Part shown: positions 31,932 to 44,048 of the stretch, piece after piece
How the letters are laid out: every line of letters starts with the position of its first letter
Position numbering within the stretch: position 1 is the stretch's first letter
Origin: Russula earlei
Taxonomy: Eukaryota > Basidiomycota > Agaricomycetes > Russulales > Russulaceae
NCBI GenBank assembly: GCA_025769875.1
Contig: JAGFNK010000294.1
Span: forward strand, 1 to 64,000
Direction of reading: 5' to 3'
Length of the DNA stretch: 64,000 nucleotides
The notes under the pieces: generated by a model
The model's database searches: none
Told to the model about the DNA's origin: nothing
The model's input: the letters and a program-made list of their open reading frames with translations, nothing else
Translations under genes and position numbers: made by a program

Positions 31932-34900
31932 TCATAGGACGCTGGGCAAGAGCGCCGGATCATGTATCAACAGCGTTTCGTCTACCGGTCTAGTCCATTT
32001 ATCTGAAACAAGGCCGAACGAATCGAATCAGACCCGAAGGAAGCGAAGCACCCAACCCCCCGCTGTTGCACGTACCTGGACATGCCATGAAATAGCTTTC
32101 CATCGCGGACACAAAGCGTTCTTCGTACTCATGGGGCGGGACAACGGTGATGTCTTTGCCTTCTTTCGAGAGGCCTTTCGCCTTGTACTCGAGGGTCTTG
32201 GCGAACGTGTAGCTGCCTATAGTGTCCACCAGGCCACAGTGGACCTGCTTTCTTTCTTCATCGACGCCAAGTAGCAGCCTGACATTCCTCGTCAGTGGGA
32301 GGAGAGACATGACGAAGCGACGTGATATCGTACGAGTAGTCCATGATATTGCTTCTTTCGAGAAAGTCACAATCCGCTCTAACGGCTTCCTGAAAGATCA
32401 CTTTGGAAATGGGGTCTACGAGCGTGAGAGCGCGTTGCTGGCCTGCAACAGCGCCGTCAACAAAAGCGCCGTCGGGACGAGGACAAGAGAAACGTCCACT
32501 CGCCTTCTATCCACTCGCTATCAAACAGCGTCTTCGATGCAGAAGTGTTCGAACTGGCCTTCACCTTGCGACCCTGAATACCCTTGAGGTCAAATGTTTT
32601 CGTAGGCTTATGACCGTAAAACAAGTTCTCCATCACGAGAAGGTCTGCCTTTGTTTGCACCGTTCCCGTCTCCAGGTGGCGAATCTCGACCGTATAGAAT
32701 CCGAGCAGCTTCGTGAGTATTGATGGTCGACTCGCCGTCGAACCCATATGCATGAAATAGGAAGGTGCCAGGTCGATGAGCACTTGCCTTTTTTTCGCGA
32801 CATTCGATCAGTCAGCCATCCATCAAAAGACGAGTTATAGAAAGAAAAAAAATTAGGACGTTTGACTACGCACAGGTCGGTGACGTTCCACGCGTTGACC
32901 AGCGTCTTGACGATGAACCGGTCGTCTGACGTCTTCCAAAAATTTGAGCGGCTCTTCCCGCCCTGCGCCTTCCACGGTTCGCATTTTGCCATGCTCCTCA
33001 CGAACACGTCCTCGACGCCGCATCGCCGACGCAGAGCGTCGAATTGCTTCGCGTAGTACACGGTGCAGCTAAACTTGAGCCGCTTGCCGATCGTCCAGTC
33101 GTACTTGATGTGAGGACGCTCGTCGATCGTTAACGGGTCAGCGAACAGCAAGCCGTGGTGGTTCTTCAGAGCCGGCGTGACAGGCCGCGATGGTATGTCG
33201 GCCTTGAGCATGTACCGCATCGCGTTCGTCAGGCTGTTCGTCCACGACAAGATGGTGCTCTCGTGCGCCGCCGACTCCGGCTCGCTCCCATCTTGCGTGG
33301 TGCTTACCGTCGAGGCCCGTGAACGCGAGCCGACGAACACCTCTGTGTGCCCGCGCTCTGCAATTCGGGCGGGAACGTCCTCCGGCACGGGGTGCGGCGA
33401 GCCCATCGTCTCCAAAGAGATTCGCGAAAGCACAGAGGACGCCTTGCCGCGATGGACGTTCGTCTCCACGAATGCCGAATCAGTACTGCTACTCTTCGAT
33501 GACACGACAGACGTGCCATCCAACTCGTGCAGAATTCGGCCTGCCGTGACCACCGCTTCTGGCATACCCGTGACCTGCCCATCTACGGCCGCCAGGTTGA
33601 CTTCGACTGCGGGCTTCGCCCACGCAGACGGCGGTGCGGCGTTGTTTGCCAAGCGAGAAACGGACGTGAGTCCGGCCGACTGCGAGCCCTGAGAGCCCTC
33701 CACAGGCACTTTATGTCGCAGTACATCGCGCAGCGACAGCAGCGCCGTCGGATCGCGAGGGTGCTCCTTGCGACTAACCACTGCCGAATACGTCTCTGGC
33801 TCATGCCACACCGAGTCCTCCCGGTCCGGATCGGGTTTGTGGAATAAACTAAAGAACTTGAACGATGATGTGCTGCCTGAAGCAGTGGACAGGCCAAGCG
33901 ATGACGCTGTGTTCTGGCGTGATACCACCGGTTGGCACTGCGGCTGTGGTGGGGGCACGGGTAGTGAATGCGGTCCGCGGGGATTTATCATATTCGCAAG
34001 CTCGCGCTGATAGTCGATCGAACTGGGGCGAACCAGTCCAGTCTCCGCCTGACGCTGAAGCAAGAGGGACATACCTGAGCGTGAAAGCGATGATGCTACC
34101 CCAGTCTTCCTCCTGCACGATCACGTTTCCGCCAGGCACGGCATGATACCCGGCGTGCCACCACTGGGGCTCTTGAATGGCTTCGTGGTCGGCTGAAAGA
34201 CGTGGGCGAGCTTCCTTGGACACGTGCTTTGCCTCCCATGCTGCCAGCCGCCGGCTCGCGCCCAGCGCAGCGGAATGGAACTCCCGTCGTACGTTGTTCA
34301 GCGCAGAGTTGGGCGTGCTGTACAGCTGTTCGTACAACGCCTGCTCCGCACGTTGGAACGCGAAACGCATGTTCGTCAGAAGGCGGAGGGGTGAATCGGG
34401 ATCACTGAGATCATCAGAAGAGGAAATGGTTTTATGGGAGGGGTCTGAGCCTGACTGCGAAGGTCTTATGGTGACCAGCGAGGAGGAGCAGGAGGGTTGA
34501 GTTGAGTGGGCTGCTGTCGGGGGAAGGGATACGGGACGGAGTCCTTTAGGTGTGAGCTTTTCCTCCTCCGTGTCCTCCCAGGCATCCTCGGCGGAGGGTA
34601 AGCGTGGTAAGGTCTTTGGATAATGAGGGCCTTCCGAGTCTGCGAACACCGCCTCCTGTAAAGAGGTCCAGATACGGCGAGTGGGAACGAGAAAAAGAAC
34701 TGACCACTTTGTCCAAGTGCTCCGCTACAGCTTGCCACCAATGCTTGATCTCTTGCCTCAACTCCGTTTTGAGTGTCGCGTCGTCGATAGGTGTATTTGA
34801 TACAGTTGCGAGGGGTGTCTTTTCCATCCATCCACCCTTCGTGAATTGAAGCCTTGGCATTCGAAGATCAAAGATTTCGTCGACAGGAGAAAGCGTGAAT

Positions 34901-37129
34901 GATACTTGATGTGACTTGAATGAAAAATGACGTATAATGTTGAATCGCGATGCTGGAAGTGATGTGCTTGGTGACGAAGGGGACGTGTGTGTGCAAAGCG
35001 GATAAGAGAGGGTACAGATAGTCGATGAATACAGTAACAATTCGAGGAATTTTGCGAATGAGAATAAACTGGGCAGGAGAGTCACCGTCACGACATCTTG
35101 TAGCAGCCAAAAAGGAGAGACATACTAGGTGCCGTCGGACATCTGACATCGGGTTGTTGTTTTCCTTACATATCTTACAACTCTGCCACATCTCGATATC
35201 ATCCGAATGTACGCTGGGCGATGAAGGGTCCTGTGCCTCTGTCTGCGCTATCACGCGTAACCCTCCGTGGATCCATCTTCGTTCATGTTGCCGCTGGAGA
35301 GACTTGCAACCCGGCTGTGTACACAGCTCGCCAGCATGCGTGCAGATCGACGTGATCATGTCGCCGAGGCTCCAATCTTGACTGCTACTCGCGTAATACA
35401 CGTACGTGACCCACCGCACACGGATCCCACAGTGCGCATGCGGTTTGTGCTCGCCACCCACCGGCTTGTTCAACGTACCGTCTGTCGTCGCCTGAGACGT
35501 GCGGTCAGGACCATTGACATGCTCGGAGTAGAGAAACGAAAGCTGCTGTTGGCGCAAGAAGCCATCTATGCTGGTCAAGTTACCGCGTCCGGCGGCCTTC
35601 TTGCCCTCCCACCCGAGAATGCTCGTCAAGCCGGTTCGCTCTTCACCGGTCAGACGGCGTGCGGGGTTTAACTTTTCTGACTCGGCCAGGCGTACGAGGA
35701 GTTGGGGTGGTGAAATGACGAGGCCGGGAGAGGCGGACAACCTGGCTTTGCCCTCTTCAATGCATCGCAGTACGCTTTGAAAGGGCAGATCAGGCGAAGG
35801 TTCGGATGGTGGGACGACAGGGGAAGGTGGTGGCGCGCGATTTTCCCCAAAGATGGAGAAGCGGCGCGCAGAAGTAAGGGAGAGGTCGAGTGATGCACGA
35901 GGAGTCGGAGTCCTGGGAGTGTCCGACTCGGAGCGGGAGATATCAAGCGAGACGCCACGAGAGTCCGATGTAGATGTGTTAACAGTCATGGAACGATGCA
36001 AGCGTTTAGGGAGCAGCGACAAAATTGATTGACGGAAGAGGTCCCGTCTCCGCGGCTTCGCCTCTTGTTGTATTTCTGGGGAAGAGTTTCGGTGGGCGAT
36101 CGGGACTGTTGTCTGCGAGGGAAGTGGGAGTTGGGCCGGTGCCTGCTTGGGGTAGTGAAGTTCTATGGATGAGCCGGAGAGAAAGTGCTGTTCAAGCAGG
36201 AGGGAAAGGAGAACGTATGCAGAAAGTCGGATGACGCGCACTAATGACGCATGCTCATCAGCTGACTGCACCCTACCCAGCAAGAAGGTGCCGCCGACGA
36301 GCTCCATGTTGTCATGATTCTCCAATGAATTCACTGTGCGAAGTCAGTGGGTGGCGCCCACGAGTGGCAGTTCGCACGCACCGTCCCACTCCCTGAACCC
36401 ATTGAGGGTGCTGTTCACCACAGCTTCACAGTTGTCATCGGGATCTTCTCCAAACAGATCGGGAGCGGGTAGAGAATAGACACCAGGTGAAAATATGCAC
36501 CTCTGCACCGCGGCATCAGCTGCAGACGCGATCTCAGGAGGTGGGGGACGGGGTGGGGCCGCGTCCGGTGGAGCGACTGTCAGCAAGAGATAGCGCGCAC
36601 GGTTCGGGTCGTCAAAAGACGACGTGCGAGGTGCATTGGCAAGATTTCGAAGCTGTTGCAACGCACGCAGGTTGCGGTTAGTGTCGTCGTCGGGCGGCTT
36701 GCGTGGGTGCAGGTGCAGGGTTTCTGTCTTGACCTCGGCCGGGGTGTGGTCTGCTGCCTCCTTGACAGGCTTTGCCGAGTCGGTGGCAGCAGGCGCTCGA
36801 CTCTTGACCCTGTTTCGCGCCTCCGTCTCTTTCTCTTCCTGTTCCCGCGTCCGAATCGCAGCCGCGGCGAGCTCCGCTCGCTTCCGCTCCAGGACCCTCG
36901 CGCGTCGTATCCCGGACAGCCACGCGCCGGTCTCGACCGCCCTGGCGAGGTCGTTCATGGCACTTTCTATGCCGCTGACCCACGCGTCCCTGTCGGCGTC
37001 GCGAAAGCCGGTCTGCTCCTCGAGCACATGGGTGACAAAGTGGTGCAAGTGGTTGGTACTCTCGACTGTGAGGACCTTGGAACTGGGCACGGAAGGACAG
37101 TGTGGATCATGGTGGTGGGGGGTTGCCAT
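31932..37129 (-). CDS. Fab1-like phosphatidylinositol phosphate kinase (SAICAR-synthase-like fold)
   Basis: Nine exons: 37129-36382, 36333-35126, 35068-34708, 34655-34075, 34022-32874, 32787-32504, 32442-32334, 32278-32076, 32002-31932; about 1,568 residues. It belongs to the PIKfyve/Fab1 lineage, which makes PI(3,5)P2 on endosome and vacuole membranes. The N-terminal half is poorly conserved but has the Cys-rich CKIC motif and a SFAKFLELLLYS stretch; no FYVE or clear CCT domain is seen. C-terminal kinase domain (~1255-1550): KQFDALRRRCG, AQGGKSRSNFWKTSDDRF with the ATP lysine in RFIVKTL, DLKGIQGRKV, NIMDYSLLLGVDEE, GLVDTIGSYTFAKTLEY and YEERFVSAMESYF. Two oddities: a 7-bp near-duplication at 35135-35148 puts exon 2 out of frame, and the intron at 32443-32503 is GC-AG. 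An ATG right after an in-frame stop sets the start. Confidence 0.88.
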
Positions 37130-37448
37130 GAAGCTAACGCGATACCCGACACTCTCTCAGGAGGTCAGACCCCTCAAACGAGTCATCCTTCCCACGTTTA
37201 CCCCTCCCCGCCAGCACGTCTGACCTTCCTGCCTGATAAGACGAACGTCGCTAAGATCGCGCCCTCTTAACCCGATCAACTTTGAGCTTAAATTGGCTTT
37301 CAGTCGTCGCCGAATCGAGCCCACCGTTGCTGACTGATGGGATGAGCAAGCAACACTCACCACCGGGATGACGACATCTGCAAGCCGCGATTTAAAGCGC
37401 GGGTCTCTGTCGGCGGTCCCATCATCATCCCATCTTATTCAGCCGTCC
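37130..37448. promoter_or_regulatory. Divergent promoter region, kinase gene / SDR gene
   Basis: 319 bp between the start codons of the kinase gene (minus) and the SDR gene (plus). A TTTAAA element at about 37390-37396 lies 55-60 bp before the SDR start. No other conserved signal was recognised. Confidence 0.45.
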
Positions 37449-38590
37449 ATGTCTGTGCGTCCAATCTTCGTTGTCGCCGGTATTGGGAACTCCTCTGGTA
37501 CGGGAGGTGCCTCCGCGTGTGTATCATCACCTCACCTCTCCATCCCGTAAATCATTCACGCTTCCATCAGTCGCCTCTTCGCCAAGGCTGGTTATAATAT
37601 CGCGTTGATCTCGCGGGAGAGCGACAGACTACACAAGTTTGCCGCCGAGCTGAAGACAGGGGACACCGACGTGCGTGATATCATCGCCCCTTTCCCTGAT
37701 GTCGTTCATCCTCCTCCACCAGGCGGCCGCGTTCCCGATATCCGACTACAACTACAGAGACGTCCAGTCCGCGTTCCGCGCGGTGCGCACGCGCTGGCCC
37801 GCCGCCGACGTCCGCGTCGCGCTCTTCAACGCCGGCTTCCGCATCGGGAAGCCGTTCCTGGAGATCACCGAGGAGGAGCTGGACCGTGCGATGGACACGA
37901 ACGTTAAGGCGGCCTTCGCGTTCGCGCGAGAGGCGATCGCCGTGTTCCGCGCCCAATCCATCGACGAGGCGCGCGGCGGCAAGCGTGGCACGCTCCTCTT
38001 CACCGGCGCCACCTCCTCCCTGCGCGGCAACACCACCACGGCGGCCTTCTCGGCGGCCAAGTTTGCGCTCCGGTCGCTTTCGCAGAGTTTGAACAAGGAG
38101 TTCGGGAGGGAAAATATTCACGTGCGTGCGCACTCTTCGTTCCCTCGCCCCAGGCCGAGGCGAAACTCACCATCGACCTTTCCAGGTGGCGCATGTATGT
38201 CAACTTTCTTTGATGGTCTTATCTTTTCCCTTACACACATCCGCAGGTTGTTATTGACGGAGGTACGTCTTTTCTATACAGCACCAGCAGGAGGTCATCA
38301 ATTGGATCTGCAACCCGTTAGGCATAGTCACCGACTTGTCCAAATCCCGAAGGGACGACGAATGGGCCGCCAATCCTGATGTCGCTCTTTCTCCAGAGAG
38401 CATCGCCAAGGTCAGCCCCTGCCACATCTCCACGGATGTGGTCCTCACCGTTTTCATAGTCGTACCTCTACCTCGCCAATCAGGACCGCTCTGCTTGGAC
38501 GTGGGAGCTGGACCGTAAGCCTTTTATATGTCCACTGCGCTTAGAATTGACGATTCCGCTCTAGTCCGTCCCGCTCACGAGAAGTGGTAG
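37449..38590 (+). CDS. Short-chain dehydrogenase/reductase (SDR), FSxxK type
   Basis: Eight exons: 37449-37516, 37571-37670, 37723-38121, 38186-38194, 38247-38262, 38328-38410, 38460-38514, 38565-38590; 251 residues. Rossmann-fold NAD(P)-dependent oxidoreductase of unknown substrate. The cofactor loop is VVAGIGNSSGTGGAS (residues ~7-22), LFNAGF replaces the usual NNAG region, TGATSSLRG carries the catalytic serine, and the YxxxK motif reads FSAAK, with Phe in place of the catalytic Tyr; the family members I know share this. It ends AWTWELDLRPAHEKW, normal for the family. Two micro-exons (9 and 16 bp) encode VAH and VVIDG. Convergent with prp46, 217 bp between stops. Probably cytosolic; no targeting signal. 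Confidence 0.9.
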
Positions 38591-38807
38591 AGTAGATGAA
38601 AGATGTGTATACTGCCCGTGTATTTATGATGCCTCTGAATCAAGCGGAATACCCGGTGCCGTAGCCTCTCATCATGCATCATGTCCTCATCTCGTGTAAC
38701 ACTATTTTCCTGTAAAGACTCGTTGGTGTACGTTCAGAAGGAACTGAATGCCGGCTGTGATTATAGGAGGGTGTCAATACATGGATAGTATACAGTTATA
38801 AAGTCGA

Positions 38808-40427
38808 TCATGATGCCTGTTCTGCATAGACCTGTTAAAATCAAACACAAGAATCCGTTAGCGGAGCCCAACCACCCGACATAACCTCATGCATACCTTG
38901 ATTGTCTTATCTGCACTACCGGTAATCAAGCGCGTCCCTGTCATGTCGAAAGTCGAACAGAATATCCCAGACTCGGCCTCGAGTGAACCTGGCTGCGGTA
39001 TGTCTTCCATGTGCTGGAACGGTGTCCCAGTCGCATAGTCCCAGAAGGTCATCGAACCGTTGTCGCCTATGCCCAGGATGTTCCGCTCAGCAAAGTGTCC
39101 GGACAATCGACAATAATGAGAAAACGGCTCACCGCCGGAGAAGAACACTCCTTCCGAGTTGACGGACATTGAGTTGATGATCGCATTGTGTCCACCAAAG
39201 TTGAAAACGAACGTTCCCTCGGGACATTTCCACTTTTTGATATTGTTCCCACCCGCCGAGCCCGTAGCGAAAGAATATTCCGTCGGATGGATAGCAATCG
39301 CGCGCACCGACTTCTTATGGTGGGTCAGCGTCACCATCGTTTTACCCGCCGCCAAGTCCCATAACCTGCGAGGGCAAAACATCAGACGCCAGAGCAACGA
39401 AATGATTCGTGGTGTATCCTTCCGCTCACCGGACGGTGGAGTCCATGCTGCCCGTAATCACCTGAGGGTCCGAGTCCTGGCATTTGACATCCGCGATGGT
39501 CCCCGTGTGTCCTGAAAGTACGTGTATCTGGGCCTTGGTGCGCATATCCCAAACGCGCGCCGACGCGTCGCGACCAGACGTAACAAGTACGTCGAGGGTC
39601 GGATGGAGGCTGAGGGCATAGACGCCAGAGAGGTGACCGTGGTAGTGTCGGATGACCTTGTTCGCCTCGAGGTCCCAGCATTTCACCATCTGAGTGCGGG
39701 TTCCGTCAGGGCTGGGTGGCGCGCGGAGCAGAGAGGTCCGAACGATGGGCGCACCTTGTCTTCGCCGCACGAGAAGAGATACGGATGGCGGGGCGACACG
39801 GCAAGTCCGCGCACGGTGGAGATGTGGCCGGTGAGCGACAGCCGCAGCTCGCCCGACGCGAGGTTCCAGATCTTGATGACGCGGTCCCCAGCGCCGGTCG
39901 CGAACCACTTGTTTCCCGGCTCGACGGCGACGCTGCGCACCCATCCCAAGTGGCCGGAGATGACGCGCACGAGCTTCCACGGGGCGTGGTACGCCGGCTT
40001 GATGGTGCGCGTCGTCTTGTGCAGAGTGAGCGCCTGCGAGAGCTTGGAGGAGTTGGCGAAGGTCGACACCCGCTGCTCGGGTGTCGTGTCGATGGAGGCC
40101 AGCATCCGGGTCGTCTCCGAGGACGGCCCAGCGGTGATGGCCTTGCGCAGTTCTTTGGGCCGCGCTGGGCCGACGGGGAATTGCTGGGCCACGAGGGCGG
40201 GGGGGAGTTGTTTACAGTGTTTGTATTCGTCGTTCAATTTCACCGCGAGACGTAAACGTGCGCTGCGAGGATGTCACTGGAAGCTCAGAGGAGTGGGATG
40301 CTGGCAGGCACCTTTTCTCCTCCTCTCTTAAACCAGCATCAGGATACGAGGCGAAGACAGAGTAAGTCCTTTTCGCGTTTGACTTGAACAACGGGTCTAG
40401 TGGAGGCAATCCGCTCGTTGATGCCAT
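38808..40427 (-). CDS. prp46: Pre-mRNA splicing factor Prp46 (PLRG1), WD40
   Basis: Six exons: 40427-40312, 40262-39755, 39689-39430, 39365-39133, 39066-38897, 38831-38808; 436 residues. Nuclear WD40 protein of the Prp19-associated complex, which activates the spliceosome; it is near-universally conserved and essential in yeasts. A basic/proline N-terminus is followed by a seven-bladed propeller from about residue 138: [123 protein letters not shown] and GSADKTIKV. The last exon has only eight codons including the stop. All splice sites keep frame. Shares a 75-bp head-to-head interval with the carrier gene. Confidence 0.95.
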
Positions 40428-40502
40428 TTTTCCGACTTTACAGAGGTGGTGGCGGCACAAAGGGGAGGATGATTCTCACGCTTGCAGAGCTCACGCTGGG
40501 CC
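40428..40502. promoter_or_regulatory. 75-bp bidirectional promoter, prp46 / mitochondrial carrier
   Basis: Only 75 bp lie between the two ATGs on opposite strands, so both leaders and any core promoter must lie within this stretch or overlap coding sequence. No TATA box; it contains GGTGGTGGCGGC, a possible GC-rich activator site. Confidence 0.7.
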
Positions 40503-41911
40503 ATGTCACCACCAACACCAACAGATGATCCAGAGCGCCAGCCTTTGCTCCCTCCCTTGGCAGAGATTAACGGAATTGTTACCTCGACAATCTCCGATGA
40601 AGATCGGCCAACCAACGATGATGCCAACAAGCCGGATACCGAAGAAAAGGCCTATCCGTGGACCATCCTTTGGTATGTTGTCTGGGCAGCTGCCGGAACA
40701 CTCTCCCTCGTCCTCTTCATCAAAGCTTTCATCGATGCTGGTGATGTTGATGTGAGTCTTTGTAACCTGCCAGCGCGCCTGACAGGCATTTGACTTCTCG
40801 GAGTAGTTCGATTTCAAGAAGGCCCTCAAAAGTGCCCTGGGAGGCGGGCTGAGTGGCGCCGCCGGTGATACCAATCCTTTCCCTGATGCCACCCGTCATC
40901 TAACACTTCATTAACAATGGCAGCCATGGTGCTTCAAGTTCTCACACTTATGGTCCGCCATGCTCTCCGGTATCCATGCACCCTCATTGACCCATAATAG
41001 CCGCTACGTACGGTCATGAACTATCAATACCGCTACGGCACTTCCACCACGGAGGCTATTGGGACCCTCTACGCTGACGGTGGTTATGTTCGGTACTACC
41101 AGGGCCTTAGTGCTGCACTCGTGCAGGGCCCTGTCGCTCGGTTTGGTGATACGGCGGCCAACGTCGGCATCCTCGCGCTTCTAGAAAGTAACACGTTCAT
41201 GCGCACCCTCCCAAAGTTCATCCAGACCGTCTTTGCCTCTACTGCTGCGGCTCTCTTTCGCATGATTCTCACCCCCGTCGATACTCTGAAAACGACGTTG
41301 CAAACGCAAGGAAAGCGCGGTTGGAGTATTCTGAAAACGAGGGTGCGCCCGGAGTCTCTCACTGCACCTCTACCTCAACGCTCACGTCCACCAGATCAAA
41401 GTTTATGGGCTGGGGACGTTATGGTACGGCGCGTGGGCAACAGCTGCTGCGACCTTCGTTGGCCATTATCCCGTAGGCACACCTTTCACCACCTGTCAAT
41501 ATGCTGACGGCGACGTGGTGTAGTGGTTTGGAACTTATAACCAATTAGATAAATCGCTTCCTCCAGCAACGACGATCGGTGAACAGATTTCAAGACAAGC
41601 ATTCATCGGCTTCGTCGCATCCATCGTCTCAGACACCGTCTCAAATTCGCTGCGAGTTGTCAAGACGTACAGGCAGGTAAATGAAACACGTATTGGGTAT
41701 CTGGATGCCGCCCGTGCCGTCGTCGCAACGGACGGAATACGGGGCCTGTTGGGTAGGGGGTTGAAAACAAGGATCATTGCAAATGGCGCGCAGGGCCTAA
41801 TGTTTAGCGTCCTGTGGAAATTGTTCATGAACATGTGAGCGGTCTGACGCGTCTTGAACACATCCAATGGCTGACATCCTGCGCAGCTGGGAAAATAAGA
41901 CGCGGAAATGA
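40503..41911 (+). CDS. Mitochondrial carrier family protein
   Basis: Exons 40503-40751, 40807-40864, 40924-40952, 41001-41342, 41395-41472, 41524-41834, 41887-41911; 363 residues. Solute carrier of the inner mitochondrial membrane, SLC25-like fold, substrate unknown. The ~50-residue hydrophilic N-terminus is followed by a membrane segment (ILWYVVWAAAGTLSLVLFI), then carrier repeats: KALKSALGGGLSGAAAMVLQVL, MILTPVDTLKTTLQTQG (the PxDxxKT signature), FIGFVASIVSDTVSNSLRVVKTY and GRGLKTRIIANGAQGLMFSVLWKLF. The third intron is 48 bp with a weak donor (GTCCGC), chosen since it keeps frame and gives LTLMPLRTVMNYQ. Some carrier repeats lack the full PxDxxK signature, so transport may be atypical. Confidence 0.88.
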
Positions 41912-42244
41912 AGTCTTATCAAGACCCCAGGCCCCACGTTTCCATGAGTTCGTGTCCTATTATCCTATTACTTGGAAATCTAGAGTTTTCAGTGTACTTC
42001 TTCCGTGACGTTTCATGTTTGTGGTGCCGCAACGCAGGGAACCACTTATTCGGCTCAAAGAACGAACGTTCTGTGACTCCCGCTCCGGTGGATCCGGTTA
42101 CAAATCCATACCAAACGGTAGTGCCAAACGCGGTGCCAAACGGTGGTATCCATTTGTCACTCTATTCGCGTACCAAAAAAAAGTGCCTGCCATTGCATAT
42201 AAACAGACGACTTGAAATCGTGTTGAGAGCCACTTGAACTCGAA
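41912..42244 (+). promoter_or_regulatory. Intergenic region with TATA-like element of the F-box gene
   Basis: 333 bp between the carrier stop and the F-box ATG, same strand. CATATAAAC at 42194-42202 is about 43 bp upstream of the ATG. Nothing else seen. Confidence 0.45.
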
Positions 42245-44001
42245 ATGCCAAACCTCCTCCACCTCCCTACGGAGCTACTCGTACACATCTTCTCAGATCT
42301 GGACGTCTCTGATCTTGGTTCGTGCATGTTGACATGTCGTGGAATCAAGGACATTGTTCAGGACTCGCTTCTTCAATACCTCATTCATATGGGGCTCGCC
42401 GGTGTTCACGACCCATTACTTCCATCGGGCCCACCTCTTCCTCATCGCCTGGAGTCTCTTCAGGACTGGTCCATAGCATGGCGTCAGCCGAGCGCTTCTC
42501 TGCGCCCCCCATCACGAATTCTCGCTTACACGCCCCAGGCCGACGTAGATTTACTCTTGTGCGACGATTATTTAATCGATATCGACCTTGGTGGAAGACA
42601 TGGATACCGACACAATGCGGGCTACCGTTGGCTTGACTTGAGACAACAGAGCGACGAGTGGACAAAAATTCGTTTTGAGGACAGCCTGGTGCCACTCGCA
42701 TTCACACTCGACTTGGCGCAGCAGAATCTTCTGGCGGTCTTGTTTGGGTAAGCCTGGTGCCTGATGCTGCCTCGAGTTGAGCTCATTGCTGTGATGGTAG
42801 GTGCACAGAGTCCGCCACCTTCCAATTGCAATTAGTTGAGTTTCGTGATGGCTCGCCTCACCCATTCGCGTCTCGATCGTCCCTAGACGTCGCGTTGCCC
42901 ACGAGGGAGACCCACTATATTGGACTCAGGACCTACATGTCAATGATGGGACCTTACATCCTCATCGCGGCGGGACTACCCCCCGAAGGCACCGGCGCGG
43001 ACATACTCCTCCTTGCTGACTGGCAGAAAGGGAATATCGTTACGGTCAGTAAATACCTCCATGCTTGTTTGATCACTTGGTGACGTCGGCATCAAGCTTC
43101 GCAGCTCTCGGACGCGAACCTACCTCACCGATTTTATCGTCCTATCCGATGACCTCTTGGCACTCGTAGGCGCAGGGAATGCCATCGAGCTCTGTCGCAT
43201 AAGCACCCTCACGGCCGCACCGTCCCTGCAAACCGTTCGCCTCCTGGGGCTTCCCCCCCTGCTGCCGTACGTGCGGCTGGTCGCCGCCGCCGTCAAGGCC
43301 GAGGACATTTCGAGCGCGTCCGCTTTGGCCACACGACGTCGGCGGTCGACCCGGCCCCCACCACGCCATCCATTCGGCCCCTCGCCGTCCGACTCGCTCG
43401 TCCTCCTCACCCTGTCAGCCAAGATAACCGGCTCGGTGTTCGTGGACACGCGAACGTACACCCTCGCCATGCACGCGCGCACTCTCCGCTCTTATGCCTC
43501 CTCCGCCCCCTCGTCCTCATCCCCGCACGCGCCCGGCAGCCTCGAAGTGCCGTGGGACGCGTGGGGTCCGCACGCCACTCGCTGCTTCGACGGACACGCC
43601 GGCTCCTCGTCCGCCGTCGTGGCGGCACAGCGCTGGTTTAAATGCGGGACCATTCGAGACTTCTGCCCGCGCCGCGTGCGCTCCGGCCGCGGCTCCCGGC
43701 TCGGAAGCACCGCGCTGGCCGCCGGACGCGTGTTCGCGCGCGACGTCGAGAGCGCATTGCCTTACAGCGAAACCTCCCTCGCGGGAGACGACGACGACGA
43801 CGCTCTCGCGTACGTGGACGATGCGCTGATTGACAAGGAGAGGGTGATCTTTTTCGTGACCAGCGTGAGTTTCTCCTCCCCCTGCCCCGGACGTCGTAAC
43901 CTTTCCCGGCGAAAGGGCAATGATCTGAGTCTGAGCAATGACTACTCCTGCAGCCCGGTCGCCGCGATCAATCAAGCATTCACGTTCATGCGATGGGATA
44001 G
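42245..44001 (+). CDS. F-box protein
   Basis: Exons 42245-42747, 42801-43044, 43097-43864, 43954-44001; 520 residues. F-box at the N-terminus (LHLPTELLVHIFSDLDVSDLGSC, residues ~5-45), which in this family binds Skp1 and makes the protein a substrate adaptor of an SCF ubiquitin ligase. The rest is the long C-terminal region of a large Agaricomycete F-box family (THYIGLRTYMSMMGPYILIAAG, DFIVLSDDLLALVG, IPWDAWGPH-like VPWDAWGPHATRCF, ending IHVHAMG). The third exon is GC-rich (43.3-43.8 kb) with a DDDDD run. The acceptor of exon 3 is AAG at 43096, chosen since it keeps frame. Targets unknown. Confidence 0.88.
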
Positions 44002-44023
44002 AATCATCAGAATCCCCCCCTCT

Positions 44024-44048
44024 ACACACACACACACACGCACACACT
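44024..44048. repeat. CA/TG microsatellite
   Basis: About 25 bp of ACACAC with one CG interruption, just after the F-box gene stop. Confidence 0.9.

Noticed and set aside
35150..35220. A 69-bp intron (GTACAT to CAG) that would restore the kinase frame
   Set aside because: It would remove the conserved CKIC motif; a 7-bp duplication explains the frame better.
37681..38133. 150-codon minus-strand frame over the SDR gene
   Set aside because: Antisense shadow of GC-rich SDR exon 3.
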